From Ktedonobacteria bacterium brp13 (lineage in GTDB: Bacteria > Chloroflexota > Ktedonobacteria > Ktedonobacterales > Ktedonobacteraceae): 64,000 nucleotides of DNA. Positions 42,009-51,008 of this stretch are shown piece by piece; within the stretch, counting starts at the first letter, position 1, and each line of letters starts with the position of its first letter. The notes below the pieces were generated by a model. That model was given only the letters and a program-made list of their open reading frames with translations, made no database searches and was not told the DNA's origin. The stretch lies in the NCBI GenBank assembly GCA_015099395.1, contig AP024096.1:5869485-5933484 (forward strand). The letters are read 5' to 3'. The translations under genes were made by a program, and so were the position numbers.

Positions 42009-43310
42009 TTAAGCAGACTCATTTTCTGAATACGCATTGCTGCGTTCACTGCGCGTTACCAGGAGTGGTTTGGTGTGCGCACTGATCGTCTCTCCGTTGA
42101 TGATGACTCTTTTCACATCACCACGGGAAGGGATCTCATACATCACATCCAACAGCACATCCTCAATAATTGTACGCAGGCCACGAGCACCAGTACGCTG
42201 GCGTAAGGCGCTTTCGGAAGCAGCATCCAGGGCCTCATTCGTAAAGACCAACTCGACTCGATCGAGCTGTAAGAGCTTCTGATACTGTTTAATGATCGCG
42301 TTCTTTGGCTCTGTCAGGATGCGAATTAACGCCTCTTTGTCCAGAGTATCAAGGGCGACCTCGACAGGGAGGCGACCGACGAACTCTGGGATCAAGCCAT
42401 ATTTGAGCAGATCATCAGGGATCATACGGGTCAGCACCGTCTCCTTCTTCTCAGCAGTAACAGACTTCTCGCCCTTGTCTTTGTCTTTATCTTTTTTGTT
42501 AAAGCCCATCGATTTGTTGCTGCCCAGGCGCTGCTCAACAATCTTCTCCAGGCCCTCGAAGGCACCACCACAGATGAACAGAATATTCGCCGTATTGATC
42601 TGGATGAAGTCTTGATGAGGGTGTTTACGACCACCCTGAGGTGGGACGTTCGCAACGGTGCCCTCGATGATCTTCAGCAGAGCCTGCTGAACACCTTCAC
42701 CGGAGACATCGCGGGTGATTGAAGGATTGTCAGATTTACGTGCGATCTTATCGATCTCATCGATGTAGACGATACCGCGTTCAGCACGTGCCACATCAAA
42801 ATCAGCCGACTGGATCAAGCGCAACAAGATGTTCTCAACATCTTCACCAACATAGCCAGCCTCGGTCAGAGCGGTTGCATCCGCGATACAGAAGGGGACA
42901 TCCAGGATCTTGGCGAGGGTCTGGGCAAGCAGTGTTTTACCACTGCCTGTTGGACCAATCATCAAGATATTGCTCTTGCCCAGTTCTACTTCCTCGATCT
43001 GCATTCCTACGCCGACGCGTTTATAGTGGTTATAGACCGCTACAGCGAGCGTCTTCTTGGCGCGTTCCTGTCCGATTACATATTGGCTGAGTTGCTCATA
43101 GATCTTTTTAGGTGTCGGTAGCTTGCCTGTCTGGAGGCGTGGCTTCGCAACAGTGGCTTGCTCTTCTTCGATGATCTCTCGACACAAATCGATACACTCA
43201 TCACAGATATAGACACCACCAGGTCCAGCGATTAAACGCTGTACCTGGTCCTGGCTTTTCCCACAAAAAGAGCAACGATAAGTCGTGCGCATATTTTTTG
43301 AATTCGCCAC
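42009..43310 (-). CDS. clpX: ATP-dependent Clp protease ATP-binding subunit ClpX
   Basis: 433 residues from a GTG start that has AAAGG upstream. N-terminal C4 zinc-binding domain (CSFCGK and CDECIDLC), AAA+ core with Walker A GPTGSGKTLLAQ and Walker B IVYIDEIDK, the pore loop GYVGED and the C-terminal sensor region RTGARGLRTIIEDVLLD. The IGF-type loop region that docks on ClpP should follow the lysine-rich insert near residue 275. clpP is not in this cluster. It lies 49 bases after tig and is probably co-transcribed. Confidence 0.97.
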   Translation of the reverse strand: MANSKNMRTTYRCSFCGKSQDQVQRLIAGPGGVYICDECIDLCREIIEEEQATVAKPRLQTGKLPTPKKIYEQLSQYVIGQERAKKTLAVAVYNHYKRVGVGMQIEEVELGKSNILMIGPTGSGKTLLAQTLAKILDVPFCIADATALTEAGYVGEDVENILLRLIQSADFDVARAERGIVYIDEIDKIARKSDNPSITRDVSGEGVQQALLKIIEGTVANVPPQGGRKHPHQDFIQINTANILFICGGAFEGLEKIVEQRLGSNKSMGFNKKDKDKDKGEKSVTAEKKETVLTRMIPDDLLKYGLIPEFVGRLPVEVALDTLDKEALIRILTEPKNAIIKQYQKLLQLDRVELVFTNEALDAASESALRQRTGARGLRTIIEDVLLDVMYEIPSRGDVKRVIINGETISAHTKPLLVTRSERSNAYSENESA

Positions 43311-43359
43311 GTCTGTTACCTTTCCTGCATGTACAACACAGCACCGATTGCTTGCATGA

Positions 43360-44802
43360 TTATTCTACTGTCTCCGAGTGTGTGTCCTCGGACTGTGCTG
43401 CGGGTTCTTCTGCGGGCTCTTCACCCACTACCGCGGCTGCCTCTGCGTTCGCAATGGCATCGGCCTCTTCCGCTGACTCTTCGACGGCTGCATCCAGCAC
43501 TGCCGTATCCTCATCTTCCTGCTCATCAGGATCGGGATCGGTAGTAAGCTCGATCAGTCGAGAGAGAGCTTTCTCGCGGCGGAAGCTGAGCATCAGTGAA
43601 CGGACCTGGTCCTCTGTACGTGGTAGTGCCTGACCAATCTGCTCATAGGCGTTAAAGAGCGCCTCAATCTCAGGGGCCTCAACCGTGATATTCTCTTGAT
43701 GAGCGAACTCTTCAAGGACGAGTTCACGTTTGACACGCTCCTCCGCATCCGGACGCAATTCCTCATGATACGCTTCGTGTGACTTATTGGTCATACTCAG
43801 GTACTGATCAAGGTTTAGATGCTGCTGCTCCAACATATGACCGAACTGGTGCTCGATGTTGTGAATCTCTTCATCGATCAGCAGAGGATGGATAGAGAAT
43901 TCTGTCTTCTCGACGAGTGCCTTCACAGCCGTATCACGCAACGTTTCGATGCTAGCGCGTTTTTTGCGCTCCAGAATATTGTCGCTCAAAGCGCGACGCA
44001 GATCCTCGACATTATCGAACTGATCGTCGCTGACCTTTTTAGCGAACTCATCATCGACAGCAGGCGTACTTTTTGCCTCGATGCTGTGGATCGTCAACTC
44101 GTAGTTCGCCTCTTTGCCGGCAAACTTCTCATTGCTGTAGTCCTCAGGGATGGTCGTGGTGAACGATTTACTTTCACCGTTCGTCATGCCGATAATATGC
44201 TCGTCCATGCCACTGAACAGGCCATGGCGCTCATCCGTAATCTCGAACGTGTTATCTTTCAGGTCAGAGATCTGCTGCTCGCCCGAGGTCAGTTTCAGAT
44301 CCGCTTTAATGCGGTCCCCATACTCGACCGGGCGCTCAACGTTTGCCCACTCAGCCAGCTGATTCTGGAAGGTTGCTATTTCTGCATCGACCTCTTCCGA
44401 ACCGACTAGAATGTCTTCACGCTCAAAGTGCAATGACTTGTAATCAGGCAGAATGACAGGTGTGATAACAGGGATAGTCATACTGAAATGATAATCCTGA
44501 CCCATCTCAAAGACCGGCGCATCTACCTGGGGTTGTGTGATAGGGGTGAGGTCATGTTCCTTCAGAGCGTTGCTATAGGCCTCTGAGATCAGGTCATCCA
44601 GACCCTCCTGGTAAATATACTCTTTTCCTACGCGTCGCTCCACCATTGAACGTGGCGCTTTGCCTTTACGGAAGCCTTGGATATCGACTTGTTTGACTAA
44701 CTTGCGATATGCCTTATCTGAGGCTTTTTCCATCTCGTCCCAAGTCACATCTACATTTAGGACGGCCTCGCTATTTGGCAACTTTTCTACAGAGACCTTC
44801 AC
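43360..44802 (-). CDS. tig: Trigger factor
   Basis: 480 residues from a GTG start with GGAGG upstream. Ribosome-binding domain with the GFRKGKAPRSMVE signature (about residues 43-56), a peptidyl-prolyl isomerase-like central domain (about 150-245) and the helical chaperone arms. The last 55 residues are very acidic (Asp/Glu/Ala), longer than in most homologues. Binds nascent chains at the ribosome exit. First gene of the tig-clpX-lon series. Confidence 0.95.
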   Translation of the reverse strand: MKVSVEKLPNSEAVLNVDVTWDEMEKASDKAYRKLVKQVDIQGFRKGKAPRSMVERRVGKEYIYQEGLDDLISEAYSNALKEHDLTPITQPQVDAPVFEMGQDYHFSMTIPVITPVILPDYKSLHFEREDILVGSEEVDAEIATFQNQLAEWANVERPVEYGDRIKADLKLTSGEQQISDLKDNTFEITDERHGLFSGMDEHIIGMTNGESKSFTTTIPEDYSNEKFAGKEANYELTIHSIEAKSTPAVDDEFAKKVSDDQFDNVEDLRRALSDNILERKKRASIETLRDTAVKALVEKTEFSIHPLLIDEEIHNIEHQFGHMLEQQHLNLDQYLSMTNKSHEAYHEELRPDAEERVKRELVLEEFAHQENITVEAPEIEALFNAYEQIGQALPRTEDQVRSLMLSFRREKALSRLIELTTDPDPDEQEDEDTAVLDAAVEESAEEADAIANAEAAAVVGEEPAEEPAAQSEDTHSETVE

Positions 44803-45151
44803 ATTTCCTCCAACGGGTTATTCTTTATTGTATTTGTTTGTGCTAATTGACTGCGAAAAAAATCTGATGTGAAGCTATTATACTACCTTTAGACTCATTT
44901 CGCTGAGCGCTGCAAGGAGTTTAAATCGTTCGAGTACGGACTGCGGAAGCGCAGGGAGGTAACCAACTACATCCATAGAACCACCCCACTGAGAAGTGTA
45001 TGTTGCATTCCCAACATATCTGTCTGTAATCCATTATAGACGGACGCGTTACAATCTACGTCTAGTCCCCGGTTACTTCTGCGCTTACTGTAGCCGTGTA
45101 ACAGGTAACCTTGCGATTACCTTTGACGTGTATGGTAGATAGATAGGTTGG
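44803..45151. other. Leader and promoter region of tig
   Basis: About 350 bases between tig and tRNA-Gly. A TATAAT box on the minus strand lies near 45032-45037. AAGCGCAG...GGTAACC near 44947-44963 is complementary to GGTTAC...CTGCGCTT near 45070-45087, so a large loop can form. No gene. Confidence 0.4.
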
Positions 45152-45223
45152 AGCGGGAGACGGGATTCGAACCCGCGACATCTTCCTTGGCAAGGAAGTG
45201 CTCTACCACTGAGCCACTCCCGC
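45152..45223 (-). tRNA. tRNA-Gly(GCC), copy 2
   Basis: Identical to the tRNA at 30308-30379: acceptor GCGGGAG/CTCCCGC, loop TTGCCAA with anticodon GCC. It follows tRNA-Leu by 42 bases on the same strand and probably shares its promoter. Confidence 0.95.
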
Positions 45224-45265
45224 TTAACGTTATTGCTGTGTGTCTCTTCTCCCTTTGTTGGGAAG

Positions 45266-45348
45266 TGGGCGGTGAGAGACTCGAACTCTCACGGTTCATC
45301 ACCAACAGATCCTAAGTCTGTCCTGTCTACCAATTTCAGCAACCGCCC
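45266..45348 (-). tRNA. tRNA-Leu(UAG)
   Basis: Eighty-three bases with the long variable arm of leucine tRNAs. Acceptor GGGCGGT/ACCGCCC, anticodon stem ACAGA/TCTGT with loop CTTAGGA (anticodon TAG), T-arm GAGAGTTCGAGTCTCTC. CCA not encoded. Confidence 0.94.
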
Positions 45349-45386
45349 TCGGTATACTCGTGTGGGGATATGATTCCCACTTGAGG

Positions 45387-45416
45387 ATAATACATCAGCA
45401 CCTTCCCTGATGTCAA
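45387..45416 (-). promoter_or_regulatory. Promoter of the tRNA-Leu/tRNA-Gly unit
   Basis: On the minus strand TTGACA (45411-45416) and TATTAT (45387-45392) with an 18-base spacer, about 38 bases before tRNA-Leu. Confidence 0.7.
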
Positions 45417-45604
45417 GACAATTTGCTCTTTCGCCCTTTTTGTCTACCGTTCCTATGCCACTTTGCCGTTTTTTTTCTATCCATGGGGAATTTGAACACT
45501 CGTTTGTTGGATAAGATACAACGTTTAGCAGGTAAGATACCAGGAGGAGGTAGCAGTGAGCGCTAGCTTGCTGTTGTCTTTTGCCTGGTAGCTGTTTCTC
45601 TCGC

Positions 45605-47287
45605 TTATGACGTTGATGTATACATGGTAGCGGAAAAGTCGCCAGAATTGATGACTTTATTTTGTGATAGGTCATAGATTTCAAATGTGGGACCATTGAT
45701 ATCCCCAGCTCCATCTACCTGTGCTTTGATGTCGAGCCTGAGCTTCTGACCGTGGTTGGCGCTGTGTAGGACTAGCGTAAAGGTGCTGTCCTGGAGGTCA
45801 GTGGGGCTATTGGGGGTCAGCGTGCCTGTCATTGTATAGTGCTGGCTGGAAGTTATAAATGTGGCATTGACTGTATTTGTGCTCTGTTGTGTGATGATGA
45901 GTTGATAGTTAGCTGGTTTGCTGCTGCCAGTATTTTGCAGAGAATTGATTGTGCCGTCATAGCAATCCGCGAGACGAGGATAGTCAGGGTTGACATTGTT
46001 CGCCTGTGCGAGGCTACCGTTACATTGTGGCTGGCTGCTTGTCAGGGGGCTGATGGCTTTGTTGTCGGAGGATCTGTGGCTGTAATAGATGATTGTGAAG
46101 AGCCCGATATTGCCGCCAACTACGATCATGATAAATATGAGCAGCGCTAGCAGCAGGTACTTGTTGCGGCGCTGTCTTCTCTGTTGTTGTTGATATGCTG
46201 AGAGCTTGCTGTAGTGTCTCGGCTGGTCGGGCACAGGCTGCTGAGCGGGTATCTCAGTCCCTTTTCTCTCTTTTTTCTGTCGTGAACCGCCCTGCGTTGT
46301 CGGAACCAGCTCGGACTGCTCGGCGGATACAGCCGGTATATTCGCTGTGGCAAGGATCTCTAAATCTTCTTTTGAGAGCGGTAATGGCTGTGTCGAGGTC
46401 ATCGCTATTGCTGTGTTGGGATCGGTTGGGGGCTGGATGATAGCGATGCTGAGCGCCTGCCAGAACTCTTCTATCGTAGCATAACGCTCTTCGTTGCTCA
46501 GCTTCATCGACTTTGTAATGACCGCTGAGACCTTACGTGAGATGGCGGGATAGACCTCATGGGCCGGTCGACAAGGATCTTCAGCATTATTGCAGAAGGT
46601 GCGGCTCAATGCGTCGGCCGGTATCTTGCCTGTGAGCAGGGTATAGAGGGTGGCACCAACCGCATAGATGTCGGTTCTTGTATTGGTTCCCTGTCCATAT
46701 TGCTCGGGGGCCGCATAGCCGGGTGTGCCGAAGCGAAAAACGTTGGTTGTTTTATCGGCAACGTACTCTTTCGCCAGTCCAAAGTCTACCAGGACCGCAT
46801 CGTTGGCGCTCAGCGGGATGACGATATTTGAAGGCTTAAGATCACGATGGATGATCGGTGGCTTCTGGCTATGTAGATAGGTCAATGCATCGACAATAGG
46901 GGTCAGCAGGGCCATCGCTAACGCCAGCGAGAAGCGGTTATACGGCTGCTCGTTGCGTAGCACCTCTAAATTTTTGCCTTTGATATAGTCCATCAGCATA
47001 TAGAGGCGATTGAGTCTGGTATCCTCAAAGACCTGATACACATGAGGAAGGGAACGGTGTTTCAGGCGGCGTAAGACCTCTGCCTCGAACGTAAGATGTG
47101 TGCGATCCCGATTTTTAGGATCGATAAGCTCTTTTAATGCGTAGTGGTTATTGCGAGCGCGCTTCTCGTGCACAAGATAGACAGCACTAAAGCCTCCTTG
47201 TCCGAGTAGATCATCGACAATATAACGTTCACCTTTGTGGTCTTGTATACTGGCTCCTACTGGGAGCGTTAAATCTTCCTGAAGCAC
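45605..47287 (-). CDS. Membrane Ser/Thr protein kinase with extracytoplasmic domain
   Basis: 560 residues from a GTG start after GAGAGGTGTC. Kinase domain at about 15-280: glycine loop GQGGFSAVYLV, lysine in YALKEL, catalytic loop IIHRDLKPSN near residue 146, VDFGLAKEY near 169 and the activation segment FGTPGYAAPEQYGQG. A disordered linker follows, then one membrane helix (about 385-410) and an outer domain of 150 residues with no recognised fold, resembling sensor parts in PknB-like Chloroflexota kinases but without PASTA repeats. It should link an outside signal to phosphorylation in the cell. Neighbouring sortase and LPQTG protein are in the same direction upstream. Confidence 0.92.
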   Translation of the reverse strand: MLQEDLTLPVGASIQDHKGERYIVDDLLGQGGFSAVYLVHEKRARNNHYALKELIDPKNRDRTHLTFEAEVLRRLKHRSLPHVYQVFEDTRLNRLYMLMDYIKGKNLEVLRNEQPYNRFSLALAMALLTPIVDALTYLHSQKPPIIHRDLKPSNIVIPLSANDAVLVDFGLAKEYVADKTTNVFRFGTPGYAAPEQYGQGTNTRTDIYAVGATLYTLLTGKIPADALSRTFCNNAEDPCRPAHEVYPAISRKVSAVITKSMKLSNEERYATIEEFWQALSIAIIQPPTDPNTAIAMTSTQPLPLSKEDLEILATANIPAVSAEQSELVPTTQGGSRQKKERKGTEIPAQQPVPDQPRHYSKLSAYQQQQRRQRRNKYLLLALLIFIMIVVGGNIGLFTIIYYSHRSSDNKAISPLTSSQPQCNGSLAQANNVNPDYPRLADCYDGTINSLQNTGSSKPANYQLIITQQSTNTVNATFITSSQHYTMTGTLTPNSPTDLQDSTFTLVLHSANHGQKLRLDIKAQVDGAGDINGPTFEIYDLSQNKVINSGDFSATMYTSTS

Positions 47288-47472
47288 ACGACACCTCTCC
47301 CCATGGAGGAGACGAAGAAGCTATATGCATGGATACATCGATACCTATACATACAAATACATACACAGAGCTTCTACGCCTGACTGTTCTTATTTACTTG
47401 CTTGATCTGGTAAAACGCGCTGTGCAGTCAAATACGTAGCCATCAATTTGATGCTCTATACATCAGTACGTT

Positions 47473-48090
47473 CTATTGTAGAACGGTAAAGACTACTGTA
47501 CGTAACGTTGTCCCATGTAATGACGGTACATAGTAGCCAGCGCAGGTAATTAAATTCAGGTATTTTCCACTGGAATCGGCAAAAATAGTTTGTAATGGAA
47601 CATTTTCGACAGGATAGTTTGTCGTGCGTGTTACGCGAAAAGATAATTGTTGTTGACTGGCCGTTGTGATCATGACCTGGTCACCAGGTTGAAGGAGATG
47701 GAGATACCAGAAGGTTGCGGGACCACCACCGGGACGATCGACGTGGGCATCGATGACGGCGCTACCCTGCTCACCGGGACGAGAGCCGGAACTGTACCAG
47801 CCAGCGTCATCCCAGGGTTGCTGGTGTGGTGTGTCCAGGTTGCCGCTATTTAAGACTCCGACGGGCTCAATCGCGGCATCGACACCAATGGCTGGTATGC
47901 GAATATGTATCGGTGTTGCGATTGACCGTGGTGCAGGTGCTGTCGCCTTCTGGACCCTGGTGGTTGTGTATGACGCAAGTATGGCCTCAGGCCTTTGAAT
48001 AGGAGCTGTTCCGCAACTGCTGATTACTAGCATAAGCAGACCGAGCAGTACGATACTGCTACCGGTCTGTTTATGCATAAAACTCATCAT
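47473..48090 (-). CDS. Class F-like sortase (lipoprotein-anchored)
   Basis: 205 residues. A hydrophobic signal ends in ISSC, a lipobox that would anchor the enzyme on the outer face. The sortase beta-barrel shows IRIPAIGVDAAIEPVG at its entry, the catalytic histidine in VIDAHVDRPGG near residue 115, the catalytic cysteine in LITCAGYY near residue 183 and the arginine in TTLRTVVFTV at the end, the order typical of class F sortases in Actinobacteria and Chloroflexota. Sits 21 bases downstream of a gene for an LPQTG-bearing protein, its likely substrate. Confidence 0.9.
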   Translation of the reverse strand: MMSFMHKQTGSSIVLLGLLMLVISSCGTAPIQRPEAILASYTTTRVQKATAPAPRSIATPIHIRIPAIGVDAAIEPVGVLNSGNLDTPHQQPWDDAGWYSSGSRPGEQGSAVIDAHVDRPGGGPATFWYLHLLQPGDQVMITTASQQQLSFRVTRTTNYPVENVPLQTIFADSSGKYLNLITCAGYYVPSLHGTTLRTVVFTVLQ

Positions 48091-48111
48091 CTTGAAGCGT
48101 TCCTCTGTGCG

Positions 48112-48987
48112 TTACCGTTGCAAACGCTGCTGGTGAGTATAACGGGCCACGCCAGTGATGCCAATACCGGCGATGATTAATGTGAGAATGATACTGAGCC
48201 AGAGCGTCGATTGTGGCTGCGTTGGATCGGCGGCTACCGGATCACTACCGGTCTGTGGTAGACCAGGGATACCGGGTGTTTCAGCGAAGACAAGCTGTAC
48301 TTTAGGCGTACTCGTAAAGGTCCCAATCGCGAAGATGCTGGCGACTGCATTCACACTGAACTGTTCCGTACCATTGATACTCTGGTCTATACTCGGAGCG
48401 CTCAAATGAACCGAGCAGGGGCCGCTATCCATGGTCAGATAGTTGCTATCATCCTGGTAGCCGATCGAGTTGATAGGAGTATCCCCACCAAGTAAGACAT
48501 TGACGTTCCCTGCATCTGGAATCAGATGGTAGATGCGTACCTTCGTGTGGTTGGCAATGACTTGATTATCATCGACAAAGACCTGAAGATTAAGAGTCTG
48601 AGGGGTGGCACCAACGGCTGCTATTGTATAGGTTTTCCCGGCTCCCACTGGCAATGTTTTCGTAAGCGCTGAAGCGTTGATCCCTTTCCCGACCAGGGCG
48701 ATCTGTACTTTGTGTGGTCCGGCCGGTAATGGTACGTAGTTGGTAACGGACCCGAAGGCAAAGCTATTGAGGAATGGCTTCCCATCTACAAAAACATCGG
48801 CTGTCCCTACAAATGGCGATGCATGGATAATGCGCACATATGACGTATCGCTGGCCGCCGCCGCATTCTGCAGGGAGCCAGGACCGCTATACCAACCAAA
48901 ACACGCCACCACAACACTCACTATAGCTGCAAGTAATAAAAAGGAGACCTTGCACTCCCAACGTCCTTCTGGTGTTTTTTTCGCCAT
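48112..48987 (-). CDS. DUF4397 surface protein with LPQTG sorting signal
   Basis: 291 residues. An N-terminal hydrophobic signal (about 13-33), then two DUF4397 domains: the first opens YVRIIHASPFVGTADVFVDG, the second VRIYHLIPDAGNVNVLLGG. The end holds GLPQTGSDP followed by a 17-residue spacer, a membrane helix and the basic tail RYTHQQRLQR: a complete LPxTG-type cell-wall sorting signal. Probably exported and anchored by the adjacent sortase. GGAG lies before the ATG. Confidence 0.9.
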   Translation of the reverse strand: MAKKTPEGRWECKVSFLLLAAIVSVVVACFGWYSGPGSLQNAAAASDTSYVRIIHASPFVGTADVFVDGKPFLNSFAFGSVTNYVPLPAGPHKVQIALVGKGINASALTKTLPVGAGKTYTIAAVGATPQTLNLQVFVDDNQVIANHTKVRIYHLIPDAGNVNVLLGGDTPINSIGYQDDSNYLTMDSGPCSVHLSAPSIDQSINGTEQFSVNAVASIFAIGTFTSTPKVQLVFAETPGIPGLPQTGSDPVAADPTQPQSTLWLSIILTLIIAGIGITGVARYTHQQRLQR

Positions 48988-49518
48988 ACGTCAATCTCCT
49001 CTAGCTTATTATTGAATATGATTGGATGAATACAGTATCTTGTTATAAGAGTAGCAGTTTGTGTAAATGAAAACGATGTTTCGCATACTACCTTACTATA
49101 GACATTATGTGGTATTGGCATTGACAGAGGTAGATGTGAAAGGTAGCAATATGGTTGAGAACATGCAGTCATTTCTCTATTTATCCTTGTATATCTTAAC
49201 CACAGCTCAAAGGCGTAGTAACGTTATGATATGAGTAAGCGAACTTTTGGGTTGCTATGGGAGAAAATTATAGAGCATGAATAGAGTATATATAATAATA
49301 CATGTATATATGTTTATGTGTACAATAAATAGAGAGTGTACTTGATGCGAAGACCAGCGATTCTTTATCGTTAAAGGCAACCGATCCTTTGCCGATTCTT
49401 TTAGAAATGAGTTGGCTTTCGCGTCACATAAATAGATGTGTATGTATACTGATTGGCATTGACACATGGTGCTTTATCATCCACACTCGGGGGGAGCCAG
49501 ATTTTAATATATTTCTAC
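48988..49518. other. Intergenic region between divergent genes
   Basis: About 530 bases with no gene. AT-rich, with stretches such as GTATATATAATAATACATGT near 49285. It should hold the promoter of the DUF4397-sortase unit. Confidence 0.35.
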
Positions 49519-49547
49519 TTGACGCGTAAAGAAAATAGGATTATAAC
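49519..49547 (+). promoter_or_regulatory. Promoter of the XRE-TPR regulator gene
   Basis: TTGACG (49519-49524) and TATAAC (49542-49547) with 17-base spacing, 80 bases before the start codon. Confidence 0.6.
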
Positions 49548-49626
49548 AGCGGAAAGTGACGTAGGTAGGGCTATAGGTAGGGCTGTACTGTTACTGATGT
49601 GTTGGGTGAGGAGTTTGAAAGCGTAA

Positions 49627-50970
49627 ATGATGGACAGTATGGATAGACAGAATAACCTGTTGAGGTCCGCTCGTATTGAGAAACATTGGACGCCGGAATT
49701 TGTGAGCGAGCGTGTTGGGGTGAGCCGCAACACGTATATTCGCTGGGAAGCGGGAGTGCAGACACCACGTCTTACCTCTCTGGCTACGCTCTGTCATGTG
49801 TTTGGCTTGTCGCCAGTTGAACTTGGCTTTGAGCAACGCGCCGGTGCTGCTCACAGCATGCTTCAGCGCAATTCAGTACAGACACAGCCGAGCAGTGAGC
49901 CTGCTAAGAAAAGAGCCCATGCGGGCGAGATGGGAGACGTGGGGAATGCGAGAGTTGTGGACAAGGTTGGGAAGAGGCAGGGATCAGCGCCGCTAATGCA
50001 ACACAGACAGAATGATTATCAAGAGCAAAAGCTACCTGTAGAGCAGAATGCGTCGAGCCTGTCGAAGAAAAGTAGTGCTGAACTGGCAGAGTTGCTTGAG
50101 TACTGGAGTGCCGAGCTTGCCACGTATTGGCAGCTCTTTATGTGTAGCGCGCGTCGTGATATTGAGCATTCGGTCTCCGATTGTTTGATGGCACTGAGCC
50201 GACCAAGTCTGACTCCCGGTACACATCAGCGCGAGTCTGCGGCCCTCTCCTCGCAGGGATATCAGCTGCGTGCCCTCATCCATATGCACCGGGGTGATTT
50301 TATTTCTGCACGTGCCGATGCAACCCAGGCACTGGTCTATGGACAGTTAGCAAAGGACTGGAACGTCTACGTTGCCGCTCAGATCCGGCTGGCGTTGATC
50401 TATTCGGCGAATCGGCGCATCGGTGCGGCTCTCAATGCCTATAACGATGCTCTGCGACGTGTCAACGCCGACGATAATCACATCTCGCCGATCCTCCATA
50501 GCTGGATCTTCGCTGGCCTCGCTGAGATACAGGCAACGATGGGACGTGAAACTGAAGCGCTGCAACTGCTCAAGCTTGCGAGCGCGGTCTTCCCCACTGA
50601 ACCTGAACAGGACCCGTGCTTCTTATATACACGCTGCGATCGTTCTGTCCTCTACCTGCATCAAGGCCTTGTCTTCTTACGCCTCGGGCGACCCAGGCTA
50701 GCCTGGGAAGCCTTCTCTCAGGTAGAAGATCTTCATCCGGCACCCGAAGAACGTGTGCGGGTCGATTTCCTGCGTTATCGAGCCTACACCTCGCTCGTCC
50801 TCGGCAATATGGTACAGTGCTGTGTCTACCTCGAAGCCGCCACCAAAGCTGCTCAGGCTATCGAAAGCGATCTCGCGCAAGCCGAGATCTACGTCCTCTA
50901 CCAGCACATCCTCGCCATCTGGGGACAGGAACCACGCGTACGCGCCCTTGCAATGTTATTTCAACGCTGA
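49627..50970 (+). CDS. XRE-family regulator with TPR-like C-terminal region
   Basis: 447 residues. The N-terminus (about 6-70) is an XRE helix-turn-helix: LRSARIEKHWTPEFVSERVG then VSRNTYIRWEAGVQTPRLTS and FGLSPVELGF. A polar linker (70-150) leads into helices 160-447 with the TPR-like repeating pattern of peptide-sensing regulators (for example AARDATQALVYGQLAKDWNV and LARIYSANRRIGAALNAYN type units). Three ATGs lie at the start (49627, 49630, 49639). Targets unknown. It is convergent with the Wzz/BY-kinase-like gene. Confidence 0.85.
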   Translation: MMDSMDRQNNLLRSARIEKHWTPEFVSERVGVSRNTYIRWEAGVQTPRLTSLATLCHVFGLSPVELGFEQRAGAAHSMLQRNSVQTQPSSEPAKKRAHAGEMGDVGNARVVDKVGKRQGSAPLMQHRQNDYQEQKLPVEQNASSLSKKSSAELAELLEYWSAELATYWQLFMCSARRDIEHSVSDCLMALSRPSLTPGTHQRESAALSSQGYQLRALIHMHRGDFISARADATQALVYGQLAKDWNVYVAAQIRLALIYSANRRIGAALNAYNDALRRVNADDNHISPILHSWIFAGLAEIQATMGRETEALQLLKLASAVFPTEPEQDPCFLYTRCDRSVLYLHQGLVFLRLGRPRLAWEAFSQVEDLHPAPEERVRVDFLRYRAYTSLVLGNMVQCCVYLEAATKAAQAIESDLAQAEIYVLYQHILAIWGQEPRVRALAMLFQR

Positions 50971-51008
50971 CCGGCGCGATCTGTATTCAGATGCCTATTC
51001 TATGAAGA

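Noticed and set aside
44803..45100. 6S RNA or other housekeeping RNA between tig and tRNA-Gly.
   Set aside because: The long-range complementarity (AAGCGCAG with CTGCGCTT) is suggestive, but there is no continuous rod-like stem or known signature.
45117..45305. Short minus-strand reading frame across tRNA-Gly and tRNA-Leu.
   Set aside because: Same artefact of translating tRNA sequence; the identical peptide fragment appears at the other tRNA-Gly copy.
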